Assembly (NCBI GenBank): GCA_973895155.1
Contig: OZ316893.1
Location: 186,001-250,000, forward strand
Length of the DNA: 64,000 nt
Origin: Marsupella aquatica
Taxonomy: Eukaryota; Marchantiophyta
Reading direction: 5' to 3'
The position numbers were made by a program, and so were the translations under genes. Position 1 is the stretch's first letter; each line of letters opens with the position of its first letter. Below are positions 12,622 through 24,839 of this stretch, one piece after another. The notes under the pieces were generated by a model, which saw nothing but the letters and a program-made list of their open reading frames with translations, was not told the origin of the DNA and made no database searches.

Positions 12622-13189
12622 TTGCTGAAATTTGACAAAGAAATAGTGCGAGCTGCATTCCATCTGCCCAATGGGCAATTTGGACATTTTCGAAATTCAT
12701 GGGCGTCCGAGCAACTGGATGCCATGATTATTGTGCCTCAGAACCACACAAACCCTTGGAGTTTGGATACCCTATCGGATGTGTTCAGGCGTTGGCAGGA
12801 GCTTGTGAAGGTTGTAAACAAGCTACTTCTTGGGAAAACAAAGCCCACCCAGGTAACCGGGAAGGACATGTGGGTGTACTGGGCTTCCTGGTGGAGTACA
12901 ATCCCGGAAGAGGTTCGGGCCCAGGATGTGGAATGTCCAACTTTCAAGCCAGACTAGGCTCATTTTGTGTGGGACTGCTTGAAGGGTGAGATAGTGGCGT
13001 TGAGGAAGCAGTTGTCAGATGATAAGCTTCCGAGAATGAAACGTTATCCCTGTTACTGTGGCACGGCTGTAACGCGATTGCTCCTTCACAGTGGGTATTC
13101 CATGAGGGATCTACTTCAAAAACCCAGGAGTGCAGACGAAAGTGAGACGCGCAGTAGGCAGAGTGCTAGTGAAGCAGAGATGCGGGGTC
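12622..13189 (+). pseudogene. fragment of the RAAF...LLLH coiled-coil family
   Basis: One plus-strand frame with a single stop (TAG 12955-12957, one change from CAG). It aligns along its length with the N-terminal domain of the pseudogene at 26995-29294. Both have VRAAF/LRAAF-x-LP-x-G-x-F, then NP-WSL/YSL, LLLGKTKPTQ / ILLGKEKPSQ, P-x-FKPD / P-x-LLPD, and finally PCYCGTAVTRLLLHSGYS / PAYCGTAITQLLLHWGFS. This defines a roughly 160-residue domain of unknown function. Here the coiled-coil part is lost and the frame runs into SNF2-like sequence near 13190. Probably a truncated paralogue moved with, or joined to, its neighbours by TE activity. Confidence 0.7.
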
Positions 13190-13914
13190 AGAGCGTCAGA
13201 GAAGAGTATAGTATTTTCCCAATGGACGTCTGCTTTGAACCTGTTACAGCCACACCTGGAGAGAGCTGGCATCCAGTACAGGAGGTTTGATGGGTCCTTA
13301 GGGCCACTGGGGTGCCGCGGTGATGGAGGAGTTCAGGACGCGCCCGGAGGTGCGTACGTAGGGCAAGTACACCACCATACTTCAGGGTTTAGGGTCGTTC
13401 AAATTAACTATCGAACCAACTCAATTGACCGGCCTGTTTCTTACATGCTTCTTTGCCATGCAGGTGAGTGTCATTCTGATGTCCTTGCTTTCCGGAGGTG
13501 TTGTGCTGAACATCGAATACGCCAATCATGTTTTTTTCCTGGACTCTTGGTGGAATCCAGCAATGGAAGACCAGGCCGTTGGTCGAGCACATCGAATAGG
13601 ACAGAAGAAAAAAGTGTACGTGACACGAATCGTTCTAGAGGACTCGGTCGAGGAGTCGGTTTTGGAGCTGCAGGTACGTACCGGTTTCTTAAGAAGCTTT
13701 CTTCAACAATATGTTAGCTTGTATACATAGTTTGCCGAAACCCTAAACCATTCAAACTCTCTACCTTATTGTCCCACTCTTTTGACTGCAGGATATGAAG
13801 CGTAACATGGCTCAACAGCTCTACGAAGGAGGTGGGGCCGCATTCAGACCTAGTACACAATCTGACGGCGGTGTTTCGAGAGATATTGAGTACATATTTC
13901 GCCAGTCTCGCTAA
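13190..13914 (+). pseudogene. 3' exons of an SNF2/Rad5-like DNA-dependent ATPase
   Basis: Three exons of the helicase C-terminal lobe. Exon A (~13196-13349) has SIVFSQWTSALNLL and RRFDGSL, then after a one-base frameshift near 13300-13318 AAVMEEFRTRPE. Donor GAG|GTGCGT at 13350. Exon B (13464-13673) has LMSLLSGGVVLN, DSWWNPAMEDQAVGRAHRIGQ (motif VI) and DSVEESVLELQ. Donor CAG|GTACGTA at 13674. Exon C (13792-13914) ends ...IEYIFRQSR before TAA. The order and motifs are those of SNF2 proteins of the Rad5/Rad16/HLTF type. The N-terminal lobe and Walker motifs are absent and exon A is frameshifted, so it is a truncated copy. Introns of 114 and 118 bp are kept, so it moved as DNA, not as a processed mRNA. 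Confidence 0.85.
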
Positions 13915-13999
13915 GCACCGACGGGCTTTGGAGTTAGTTGGCCGTGCACTCGCAATATCACTTGAACTGTAAAAGCTGCTGCTTGCACAATCAGGCCAC

Positions 14000-14402
14000 A
14001 GGTTAATCCCTGGCTGTGTTGGTCTTATCGATGGTTCTTTGCTTCCCTTACCTAAACGTCCTTTTGCCCATGGGGAATGCTACTGTGGGGAAAGAGTAGA
14101 TACTCAGTCAATGTGCAGGTGGTCTGTGATAATAGCGGCGGACAATGAAATGAAATGTTTGCCTTTCCCATTTTCAAGGAATGCCTGGCTTAAGGAAATG
14201 ACCTCTTTGGAAGTTCTGCACAGATGTAAACAGTAAAATCTGGTGGGTGACACCGGGTACCAGGCTTTACCTCATGTAGTTTGTGCATTCAAGAGAGCAG
14301 ACATGGTACATGACAAAGAGGATTTCAGCACTTGGTGTGGCAGAGTGCCGTGGTACATGACAAAGAGGATTCCTCCCCTGAATTCATCTGTCCACGGTTA
14401 GA
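14000..14402 (+). pseudogene. PIF/Harbinger transposase fragment
   Basis: An open plus-strand frame includes IPGCVGLIDGSLLPLPKRP. This is the conserved first-Asp block of DDE_4-type PIF/Harbinger transposases and HARBI1 (FPxCVGxIDGTxIxIxxP). After one in-frame TAA (14234-14236) the same frame continues with LVGDTGYQALPHVVCAFKR, matching the family block GDxGYPLxPWLLTPY. The piece between is shortened, and the SVHDSRV block and final Glu are not seen. Only a catalytic-core remnant is left. It follows the SNF2 fragment in the same orientation with about 85 bp between. Confidence 0.75.
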
Positions 14403-15349
14403 TTAGATATTCAGCGACTGGAGACATCCAGACAATTGACAATTCGGAAGAAGTAAGATGTGCTTAGACATCCTTGCCTCTCTACTCTCGCACTTTGACA
14501 CGGAAACTTAGGACTGCTTTGATGCAGATGTTCCGAGAGGGAAGATTGAATTTGAGACGCCCTAGCAGTAGTAGAGCCAAGGCTAGAAAGAGCTACGGTG
14601 GCATTTTTAGATTGCAGTAAGGAGAGGAGTAAGAGGACGGCCCCCTTCTGTTTTGGCTTCTTTCGGGTGGTTCTGTTCCAGTGTGCTATAAAGCCCATTT
14701 CAATTAATCTAAAAAAAATTCAATTAATTGAAAATAATACCTCATGGCCTTTTGGTATACATGCCCCCATTTGCTTGTAGACGGGCTACCGTAGTATCCT
14801 TGAATTCTGCCTTGTTGGGAGTCTGTTTCCACGCTTTGCTGTCCGTATACTGCGCGACTCTCGTGTAGAGCCTTAAATAAATCTTTAGTGTGAAAGCGAT
14901 ATGAAAACATAATTTTACAATGAAGCCGGAACACGGCACGTGATTGGACACGGATGACTTGTTCCCGGTGCACACTTGGCCACGCGTTTGGACTAACACA
15001 ATATAGACGCATCCGTTCCCAACTTCTATGACCTCTGTGTCCTCTGTATCCTGTATACACTCTGTACCCTCGGATTTCAACTGCAAAACCCAGGTTTTCT
15101 TATGATGCAAGTTTGGCTATTCGGTTAAATCAGCTAATTCCTACATGGAAGCTGCCCCCCTGTCTCGGTGGCAAACCCAGAGCTGAGTTGCTTGCTACCC
15201 CGCTTTGAACCCTGTGGTTCTGATTCTTCTACGTGGTAGCTGAAGGAAGGCAAATACGATACTTCTACACGGTGGTCCACAGAACAAATCCAAGCCACAC
15301 AATGTACTATGATTCCCAAAACTCGAACTGTCGAAGTCTACATCAATAT
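14403..15349. other. no gene recognised
   Basis: Short frames without domains. This is the 3' flank of the Ulp1-domain gene. A local duplication of GTACATGACAAAGAGGATT occurs near 14308 and 14353. Confidence 0.4.
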
Positions 15350-17935
15350 TCAGACAATCGATTTCCTAAATAGGCTCACAACAATTCTTCTCCTAGCAGA
15401 ATCCATGTCCTGAGCCGTGAAATCAAAAACCATGTCTAAACTACGGTACTCAGCAAATTTCATGACAAATACGCCACAGTTGTAGCTGTCGGTTTGGCGA
15501 GGAATGTCCTTGCGTGCGTGCCTGGGCCACTCACGAGCCCAAAGGTGCTTCTGATTTTTGGTTCTCAATTTGTCGTCCATGTATTTCGCCAGGTTTTTCA
15601 GAACATCCGGCTCTTCACCATGAAGGGAATCCAGATACTCTAGGCATTTCTCGTTCTTGTCAATGACGACCCACGCCCAATGGCTTCCGCCATCAATGTG
15701 AATAGGGACAAAAATACGATCACAATCAAGCAAGAAATACGTCAATTTCGAGGTCCATGACTCCACCGCCGCATAATTATAACCATTCTTTGTGAGTACC
15801 AAGTAGAACCAGGTATCAAAGAAATGGCACTTGAAGACTCTCATCCGTGATCTGTCTTCCATCGCTTTGATGAGACCGAAATACGCGTTCATAACCTCGG
15901 AAGTTATCCATTCTCCTGGAGAGAGGCATCTCATTTCTTTCCGGGTTATGACGCAACCATTAGCGGTGCTGACTAAAACTGCGTCTTGATCCAAGTCAGG
16001 GCTCAGGCAGAAGTCTATGACGCCGTGGTCGTCCACCTGGTCCGGTGGAGGGTTTTCTTTTGGTGACTCATTGACAGTAGTAATGGATTTAGTTTTTTGG
16101 ACCCGGGCGCCTCTTTGAATCGCATGCTCGACGATAGTGCTATCTGATACTCCTCCTGGATGATGAACATGAGCCGCGACGACGGACTTTTCACCCCGAA
16201 CTGGGGTGCTATTATTATTATCATTGGAAAGATGATAACGCGGACGATCGATATCGCGGACGATCGATACTTGCGAGTCTCTTAACAAGGACTGTCCGGA
16301 TAATAGCCCCGCCGGCACTACTGCCCCGTCAAACGACTGAGGCACGTGGTGGTCATGACCGGCTTGCACCGCACACGAGAGCGAAGGCAGAACAGCTGTG
16401 TCTCCTTGGAGACCCTTGTCCACAGCGCTGTCCATTCGCATACTCGCAGGATAGTGACCACTGGCTGCCCTGGCATTCAAATCTTGTGTGGAGCAGCCCG
16501 GTGGTCTCCACAATGACTTTGCGAAGCTCGACACCTTGTCCAGAGACTTCATGTTCTTGGCATACGCTGTGAGGTCCATGACGTCCTCCCTGGCGGAGCA
16601 GAATGAGAAGCACTCGCGTTCCAAGAGTAGTGCATGCTTCAGAACCTGCCCCCTTGTAAAGAAATCGAGCACTATTTCCTCTTTTTTCGAGAAAACTTCT
16701 ATTATAGCTCGGATTATTCGCCCGGGCTTGATATTGGTAGTGAAGGAGCGGCCGCTGGGCGATCTGAATGGAACCCGATTTTCCAGCCTAACTTTCATCG
16801 CCGCTTGTTTGATGCTAGCCATCTCCCCATTGGGACGGTCCGTCGATTGTTCCTTGCTTGCCTTCCGGAGCTCCACTCGGTCTCCGTCTTCGAAGCTGAA
16901 ATGGCCGCTGAAATTCTTGAAATGCGCTTCCCAATCCGGTTCCCTGTCTTGGGAAACGCCGAGAAAAATCACAGTTTCCACCACACCTCTCATGTGCTGC
17001 CGCGGGAGAAGCTCAAAGGCATTCTTGAAATAGGTGCCATATTCAAGATGGGCATTATAGTTATCCGGGAGACATCGCGCCGCCTCAATGATCCATGCTA
17101 GAAGTATTCCCGGATGCACAAAAAAGGCGAGGGTCAGTGACTCGTTGGCCGGAACATTGACGACAATTTTCAGAAAATTCAATATTTCTGATTGTGTCCA
17201 CGTATTGCCCCTGGTGTGTGTCAAGTCCACGATCGCAAGAGATGCCACAATACTCTCACTACAGCTAGAGCAATCGAACGGTGGCTCGGCCGAAGCGAGA
17301 AAATTTCCAGTGTAGAAAATTTTGTAGGGATCCATCCTCGACCGAATATGTCCGCCAAACTTCTTCAGATACAGATTTCGTAGCCTATTTTTCAAAGCCT
17401 CCGGCATGTCGGCCCTCTCGGACACCTTCACCAGGCTCTTGAAATATCCGGCATCGACCAATGCGCAACAGCGATCGAGTTCGTCATTCGTAAAATCAAA
17501 CGTCCGAACGACGTCCGCCCAGAGAGCACCGGCTGAAAACAATTGGTCATAGTTTGCGCGATAGAATCGCAGGATTGCGCCTTTCAGTTTGTCCGTATAC
17601 TTTGCCTTTGCTGCCAGGTCGGACATGGTCGGCAGATCAGTTAAAGCGTGTTTCTTTCTAATCAACAGCACATCACCCGAAAGGACTTTCATTAAGATGT
17701 CGGTGATGTCGGATTCCTGCGCACCCTCAAACACTCGGAACGTACTTCCGGTTAACCTCTTTGCTTCCTTTGGTTTGTAGGTAACCTCTCCAATGTTGTC
17801 GGGCAAATGTCCTTTCAACCAACTGTTGCAAACCGCTCTCCACAGTTTGTACAGGTCTTCCGAGGCGAACAGGATCTAGTTATACTCGCTGATGGTACTC
17901 ACCTGCAGCATGAGTTTTGCAAGCGCCTCGTACTC
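15350..17935 (-). pseudogene. exon 2: long N-terminal region plus Ulp1/SENP-type cysteine protease domain
   Basis: Second exon of a two-exon gene. Its acceptor (AG before GAG at 17935) is in phase with the donor of exon 1, and the frame stays open for over 840 codons except for one TAG at 17876-17878 (CAG expected). The final ~170 residues are a C48 (Ulp1/SENP) protease core. GSHWAWVVID carries the catalytic His, LEYLDSLHGEE the Asp, and IPRQTDSYNCGVFVMKFAEY the oxyanion Gln and nucleophile Cys. All four are present, so the fold looks competent. Family role: cleaves SUMO or NEDD8-like modifiers; plant DNA transposons (some CACTA and MULE elements) often carry such domains. The upstream ~600 residues are not recognised. 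No terminal inverted repeats or target duplication were seen, so a host gene and a TE gene are both possible. Conceptual read-through of the single TAG gives the only defect. Confidence 0.75.
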
Positions 17936-18090
17936 CTGATCATTATCAATCATAAATATGTGAATCGAAGAATTACACACGCTGCGTACACTACATACCC
18001 TGCATACCCATTCAATAAAACACTTAAAAATGTAGTCATGATTTTCTGCCCACCCATCATATACATAAACACAAATCCTCCATATACTAC
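17936..18090 (-). other. predicted 155-bp intron of the Ulp1-domain gene
   Basis: Donor CAG|GTAGTA (exon ends at 18091) and acceptor ATCAG|GAG (exon resumes at 17935). Both cuts fall in phase 0, joining codon Q to codon E. A small intron of this size is usual for plants. Confidence 0.7.
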
Positions 18091-20043
18091 CTGGAATTCG
18101 GTGGACTTCCGCCCAGAAGGAAGTGGACGAGCTGGACGACCCATTTCGCTGTACTGCAACCGGGCGTGCTCCACCTGATCGATGAATGGAGATGAAAACC
18201 TGTGTGCTTCGGCTTGCATGTTGTTTGCATGGGAAATCTCCACCAGAACTTGGGCAGGGATCGAACCCTTCAGGATTCGAGCCCGTCGATATTTCAGTAA
18301 CTTGGCTGTTTGCATCAACGCCGGTTGGGTTTGCGCACTCCTAATTATCCTCTTTGCAGCCATTGCCAAGTGTTGTCCACTGATTGCGAAATATTTTAAT
18401 TCGGACAACTTGTCGGAATCAGAATCGGAAACAGATAGGTCGATGAGTTTGTAAGCCCCGTCGATGCCAATGCTGTAGGCAACCAGATCTGCAGGTAGTG
18501 GCTCCTGACCAGCGTTGGTAATCATGAGTTCGACGAGGCGATTGACATGATTGTCATTCAGTAAACGCTCGTTCATCTTGGCTGGCGGAGTGTGGATATT
18601 GTCCACTGGAACCGCGCAAAGCGTAGATAGTCCAAAGGAATACCAACACTCGTACAACTGCAAAGTCCTCTCTACATTTTCGAGATGAGAACGATCGACC
18701 AACAATGTCGAACTATCATCCACATTCAGCTCGACGGTGTTGATCGACACCCTTTTCTTCTTCGAGACCCTGCTCGTGTGCCCTTCCTCTGTCTTTGTTT
18801 TCGCTCCACATGCTTGTTCAATGTTCTCCCCTTTGCTTCTTTTCCCCGTTTTTTCTGCCATCGCCTGAGGTTTCTGTTTTCCCGATGCCTCCCCTTTTTG
18901 TGCTTCCTTTCCTTCTTCCCTGGCTGCTGCTGCTCTCTCTCTCGTGACGACCTTTCTTTCGGCTGCTTTCCTAGACGTCTCATTCTCCGGCCCGGTCTTC
19001 GTTTGGGGTTCCTTGTCTTCGCTCCTTTCAACTTGCTGCCTCCCTCGCGTGCTTGGCACCGTCAACTGTTTATCGTCCCTATTTCTCTTTTTGCGATTTA
19101 TGAACTGATCCGGCCGTAATACCACTTCAAGCATTTCCTCCGGCACACTGCATGTACCTTCCACAACCTCATTACCCTCGAATCTGCCTGAATGAGATGG
19201 ATGACAAGGTTCCAGCTTCCTCGTTTCTGGCCCTGATTCAGACAAACGTCCAGCTTGACGAAGAACTGGATGCTTACGGATCCAAGTTTTTACAGAATCG
19301 CGACTAAATTCGTTTGTGAAAATTACAGCTTTGTCGATAGTTATCCTCTCGCGAAGCTCATCGTCACCTATGGTACGCGCCATGATGTGTGCCACCTCTC
19401 TGGTTCGGGACAGGAAAAGTCCATGCCTGTGATTCAATAAGAAGTTTACCCTTCCAAGCCCGTACAGTATATCATCACAACATATGTCACGATCCTCATC
19501 CATGAACGACTCACAAGTGGGATCAAAGAATCCGTGCGATGTGATGTTCATCCGGACATCGTACGGTTCGAGGCAATGTGCACAGCAGAATCTTCCAGCA
19601 AGTGCGACAAATTGCTTGAAACTCAAACCTTCAAGATCCTCCACCGTTATGATGAGCTGCCTCTCTCCCGGCCGCCACTTAGGATTGGCAGTTACACAGC
19701 AGTCCGCGATAGCACCAAAAGTGACCCAGCATTTCTGCTCCTTCTCGGTTGCTATGCCTCGAAGGACACACCGCCACACGCCCGTCACTTGCATCAATTC
19801 AAAAGACCATGATGGAACCGATTCAGAGATACGAGCATATCCCTTCACTTTAGGTGTCTGTAGCGCCAGATGGCTCAAATCGTAGAGAAGCGGTTCAACT
19901 CCTACGATCGAGCAAGAAGCGAAGTATTTAGATTTTAGCACCACAAGAACACGGACGAAGGTGTTTTGACACGGCAAGCCATCTAGAAAAATTGACGACT
20001 CTAAAGGATAGCAGAGATGCAAACAAACCCAAAAATGAGCCAT
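18091..20043 (-). CDS. exon 1: basic-linker protein with a ParB/sulfiredoxin-like region
   Basis: Starts at ATG 20041-20043, preceded on the same strand by a telobox (TTTAGGGTTTG). Residues ~1-320 are unrecognised, with a Cys-rich patch (RFCCAHCLEPYD near 145). Residues ~320-455 are a Lys/Glu/Arg-rich linker with SKKKR-type nuclear signals. Residues ~480-640 run VPVDNIHTPPAKMNERLL, LVELM, an acidic DGAYKLIDLS and YFAISGQHLAMAAKRII. This order (strand, Arg/Asn-Arg-Leu helix, DG-x-Y, G-x-H/R-x-x-AAK) resembles the ParB/Srx N-terminal fold, where the G-x-H/R-x-x-A box binds nucleotide. That is inference from pattern only. Reading past the donor adds ~45 codons rich in membrane-like residues, which I take to be translated intron. 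Together with exon 2 the protein would exceed 1500 residues. Confidence 0.65.
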
Positions 20044-23000
20044 TTCAAACCCTAAATCCTAAAGCCATTCCCATTGCCGACGATCGCCACAATGGAATAC
20101 AGTGTGCAAATATGACATAGACAACCCTAATGGGTGAGAGCTGCCTCCGCGGGCCGGAAGAAAGGCTGACAACCCTAAAACATCGCGCGTTGTATATCAT
20201 CTCATTTGCATCGCCGCCCATGGTTCTCTGCAAAAGAAGTCGCATATCCTACCAGAGAGTCGCGTAGGGTAAATGACAGATGGGGGTTTAAGACCCTACC
20301 TTCCAGTTGGATGAAAGCTTCGGTTGCCAATGCCAGAGCATCCGACACCGGCAGAGTTGTCGTCATTCATTCGCGTGATCTCCCTATTCACTGGCGAGGG
20401 TGCAAAGAGAGCACAGACACGGGCGAAAGTACGCTACGGTAGGGAGCAAGCCACAGGAAATCCACCGGAGGATGCTGTTTAAGTAGTGTTGTTTCTTACT
20501 CTCGGGGTGGGCGAACCGTAAAGTGTGGCCGATGGTTAGGTCTTTCGTGCAGCAGAAGCTGGGATGCTCCTCATGACTGCTACCAGACTGGCAATCCGCA
20601 ACCCTGCAGGCTCCATCCATCTTGGATCGCCATCGTACTCTCAATGCCCTCTTAATGCCGAGCCTCGCTTCCCGTCCGCTTCACGTATGATCTCTCATGA
20701 ATGACGGCCGAGGATAAGTTACTCCTCAGGTGCCACCTCCCAATTTTCAAGATCCAAGTACCATCAGTACTGTTCAAGGCTCCTACTTACTGTCCCTGTC
20801 ACTACCTAAAGCAGCGAGCCCAAAGTAAGTACCACGAAGCGGCAAGTAACTCAGCATGAAAAGCCGAGGCACGAGCCATCAACAGGGCATCAGCCATCAT
20901 CATTAATTTCAAGGTTTAAGAGCCTGTGGGATCTGATAGTTCGCTCATGTCGTATTAAGAACCTCATGGATCTCATTGACAGCCAATCTGAAGTTGATGT
21001 GCCTTCTCCAAGTGGTCACCATTTTTTAAAACATAGAATACCTTCTTATAACGTGCTGTAAAAAAGAAGTAACCCAATAAAAAGAAAGACATAACACCAA
21101 AAGTGAACAGAACATAGCCTAAACCCTATGGGACTGTAATATGAATGATAAGCTTCCCCCCCCCCCGCCCACATATCTTACACCACTTGGGGGCCGGGGG
21201 GCGGGGGGGGAGGGGGTGGCGGGGTATAGGTTGGTGGAGCAAGCGCATTCTCTCCTCCTCATTCTTCACTGATGCTCTCATTCACTATGTTTCTTAATCG
21301 GTGGTATCTCGTTAGTGTAGCGTGTGATCGAGTGTTACACATTTGCTGCCTAGCCTGAGTTTAATTGGAGCGGGCATGAATGGCCATAAAATCATGTCCA
21401 AAATCATCGCGCATAAAATCATTTTCATTCCATCTCGACCACCCTAAAAGGTTGAAAATAGCGGGTGCAAAGAATGTAATTACTTCTCAACAGTTATAAG
21501 AAAAAATAATCCCCAATGGGATTCTAATGGGTATAATCCTTATACCGAGCTCATCTGAGACCGCAATATGTGACTCATTTTGGCTCAAGTGACTTCATTG
21601 TGACTCAACGTGACGTGAGCCGGGCTGTGACCCTTGGTGTTTCAAAAGTTGAGACCAAAAAACAAAAGTCACTATTGATACTGGACATTGCGACTTGCTT
21701 CAATGATACCCATTTGTGACTGATCTGTGACTCCATTATGGAGTCCAGCCTTGTTGATACGTGACTGCAGTGTGACTTTAATTAGTCACAGGGTAAGAAT
21801 TTAGGGAAGTTGTAACCATGACCGATCCAGTAATGGATTATAGCAATTGTGTAAGAGTTCATAAGGAGAGATAGTCAATTCAAGAGCACTCCACATTACA
21901 ATACATAGAAACCCTAAATCATCACTTTAGAAATATATAACATATTAAATACAAGAAATAAACAGAGCATGAATGACATCCACATGAAACAAAGCATGAT
22001 ATAAGGAGGTCCTACATAAAACATTCATAAGAATTCAACAGAATCACAATATTGCTGAAAGATGATGATCAATTCAATTACAATGGAACAGTTTACAATG
22101 TCGTCAACGTAATTCAGAGAAAACAGGAACTTGTAAACTGAAAATTGTTTGAAATGATTGAAAGCAAATGCATGTTACTATCAATTATCAAGCATGATAA
22201 TGCATTGCTTCTTGAATTCTAAAATCTACAAAACATGACAGTGGTGGACCTTGCCACCCAGCACCCTCACCAATCCCAGCACTCATGCCTCCACAGAATA
22301 CCTCGAGCAAGCATCCTAGGGCCCCTTGCACCACCAGCGGCCCCTCCCATACAAAGCCGCACTTGCTCTCCTACACGACCGCTACTCAACGGTCCTCACT
22401 GTCTGCACAAGCAAACAAGCACCTCAGTAAGTAACCCTTCAAGATCTAGAACTCGCCAAGTCTAGCATCCTAACTCAAGCTCAACAGAAATTGGTAAATA
22501 GGTCAGCGATAGGTCCTCCTGATGCCATAAGCGAGAACCAGAACCCACACCCACTGTTCGTCCAGAACAGCTCCTTCCTTGGGCGTAGCCAGGGTTCCCC
22601 CTCGTACCTATCCATCACCAACTGACAGCCCTGACCCCAGGACATGCTCATGGCCCAAATAGTGTACCTTGTCCTAAAGCTTGTCCTAAAAGCTTGTCTA
22701 GCAACCAACTCCCGATTCGCCTCACTAATGGCCTAGGGACCGAGTACTCTTGGAACTCAACCTCCACACCTACTTGGCCTTGCCTCCCCAACACAAGCTC
22801 CCTTGGGAGACTGAACACGGCTTGGCTGCTGTTCGGCAGGATTTGGTAAGCGGGCGAGTTAACACCAGCAAACCCCAAGAACCCATGGTGCCCCCAGACC
22901 CAGCTGAGCTCAGGAGGGCTACAGCTTTCCAACGCACCAAAGAAGTACTCCAAGAAGTTGTCATTTTGTGGTCGAGGCATTTGGTCTGCATACAATCAAG

Positions 23001-23209
23001 ATACTCAAGGCCCTAACCCTTCAATAACAAAATTTTTAATCAGAACGGAAAAAGATGTTCAATTCCTCTTTTTTTCTAAAATTCTCAAGCATTTTTTAAA
23101 CACAAATCGAGATGTTTGTTTCAGTCAGCATAGAAGGAATAGGTTGTGTGTACTTCTTACTTAGGTACGTTAGGCGCGATATTAATTAGGAACTTATTAC
23201 GTTATGGGA
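20044..23209. other. no gene recognised; intergenic with G/C homopolymer
   Basis: Upstream region of the Ulp1-domain gene. Poly-C and poly-G runs face each other at 21157-21225 and could form a hairpin or G-quadruplex. Short frames at 22235-23016 overlap on both strands with no recognisable domain, so none is called. Confidence 0.4.
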
Positions 23210-23600
23210 CCCAAAAATGCCTCCAATAGTTTTTCTTCACAAGGTACTGTGCAGATCATTTGTATCGTGCCCAGATTTATATTGTGGTTTGACACACCTA
23301 GTAGCGCGCCGTGATGAGAATTATGCGGGTAGCTATGTGTTTCATGCCGGGTGGAGGTTGTATCACCTGCAATTCGACAACTGCATGTGGTGTTGCATCG
23401 TCTACTACCGAGGCCGAGTACACGCCTGCCTGTGAGGTAACTAAGGCACTGATCTGGCTACGGAGATTGGAGAGCCGTGGTGTTTGTATGGCAGTCAAAG
23501 TGCATTGCACTTGGCAAAGACACACCGTGTTCCACGCCAGGACAAAGCATGTTCACATTTGTTACAACTTCACTTCATCCGTGATGCGATTGACAAATTT
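23210..23600 (+). pseudogene. Ty1/copia RNase H fragment
   Basis: Frame-shifted plus-strand pieces read DENYAGSYVFHAG (family: DADYAG ... GYVF-x-xGG), then ASSTTEAEYTPACEVTKALIWLRRLE (as ASSTTEAEYTPACE and VTKALIWLRRL) near 23390-23470, then TKHVHICYNF (family: SKHIDIRYHF). This is the end of copia pol. A short deletion has removed the segment between DENYAG and GYVF. No LTR could be placed. Confidence 0.75.
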
Positions 23601-24584
23601 GCGTCGACGAGGAAAACACAGAGGAGTTTAGAGCTACGGTAGCTGGTGTGTGGATATGATTAATCTTAGATATTTTACATCACTCATTGTGCAAACTGGA
23701 CTGAGAGTGGAGATGGTTAGGATTTCAATCGACTTCCCCAATACGGAAGTTTGGACATTCATTGGAGACTAGGAAAGGATCCACTAACTTTCGACCCACT
23801 CAGCTTAGCATCCCTCGCCTGGAGGGTAGACCGAGGTTATCCATTGGATGTGTGTCGTTGGTTTAGAGACCGACCGACCAAGTGTACTCTCATCTACACA
23901 TTTATTAAACTCACATACACAAGGTGGAATCCTCAAGTTACAATCATAGATAACACACAACACAGTACGCACACAATGAACGAGGATGTCAATTGGATCC
24001 ACGATCGCTCTGTACTTGCCCGACATTCATTGTCCCCCTGTTCCACCAAAAGACCATGCTAAACATGCTACTCCTACCCAATGACGCAATTCCACTCCAG
24101 TGGCCTGAGGTAGATGATCCCACCCCGCACAATTCCCCAAACTCCACCCGCACAATTCGCACGGCCCCTAAACCCTAAATTCCCAGCCAGCTCTTCCGAC
24201 ACTCTTACCCACTCGCCGCAAGCTCCTTGGGGTTATAAATTTCTTCACCTATAACTAGCAACAACCTCCTTGGGAAGTTCTTCACCTATTTAACTAGGAA
24301 CTACTACTAAAGTCTAAAAATTGCAGAGTATTCTTTGTTACCGTCCAGTCACGCCTAATGTGCGGTATTATTACTCTGTGAGAAATTTACTCATCAAAGC
24401 GAACTAAACACTTTCACTAACGACAAGCAACGCTTATGCGATTTACCTGTTTCGGTTCTTTCTTTTATTTCTTTACTTAATTTTACATTCTTCGACTAAG
24501 TTAGTTCATTTCATGCAATGGGGAAGAAAATTCCAAGTTCACACCACAAAACACATCATGACCCTGAAGTCAATGCGCAACCCA
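23601..24584. other. no gene recognised
   Basis: May contain the 3' tail of the copia fragment, but no polypurine tract or TG...CA pair was found. Short frames only. Confidence 0.35.
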
Positions 24585-24676
24585 CTCAACATTAGGAAAT
24601 GATGTGAGCTTTAGGGTTTTACTTGGTCATCTCAACATTAGGAAATGATGTGAGCTTTAGGGTTTTACCTGGTCAT
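24585..24676 (+). repeat. 46-bp tandem duplication
   Basis: CTCAACATTAGGAAATGATG begins at 24585 and again at 24631. The two 46-bp units differ by one base (ACTTGG against ACCTGG). Confidence 0.9.
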
Positions 24677-24839
24677 CTGCCAAAATGCCCCCAAAACATT
24701 CGGAATCACCACTCTCCCTCGACAACATCCAGAATAGACCTTTCCGTTGATGTTGGTAAACTGTCACATTTTGCATAAGCCCATCTGGTGGGCTTGCTTC
24801 TCCTGTGAAGTCCCTATCATCGATGTATTCCTGCAATGG

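Noticed and set aside
17877-17909. A second tiny intron around the TAG (GTGAGT ... TAG)
   Set aside because: It would be only 27 bp, below any plausible plant intron, and the frame continues across it in phase; a nonsense mutation is simpler.
21157-21225. Poly-C/poly-G tract as a functional G-quadruplex element
   Set aside because: Homopolymer runs also occur near 29950, 40110 and 62410 in unrelated contexts; nothing ties this one to a gene.
22235-23016. Overlapping frames on both strands as a possible gene
   Set aside because: No domain, no splice logic and no start context; composition alone explains them.
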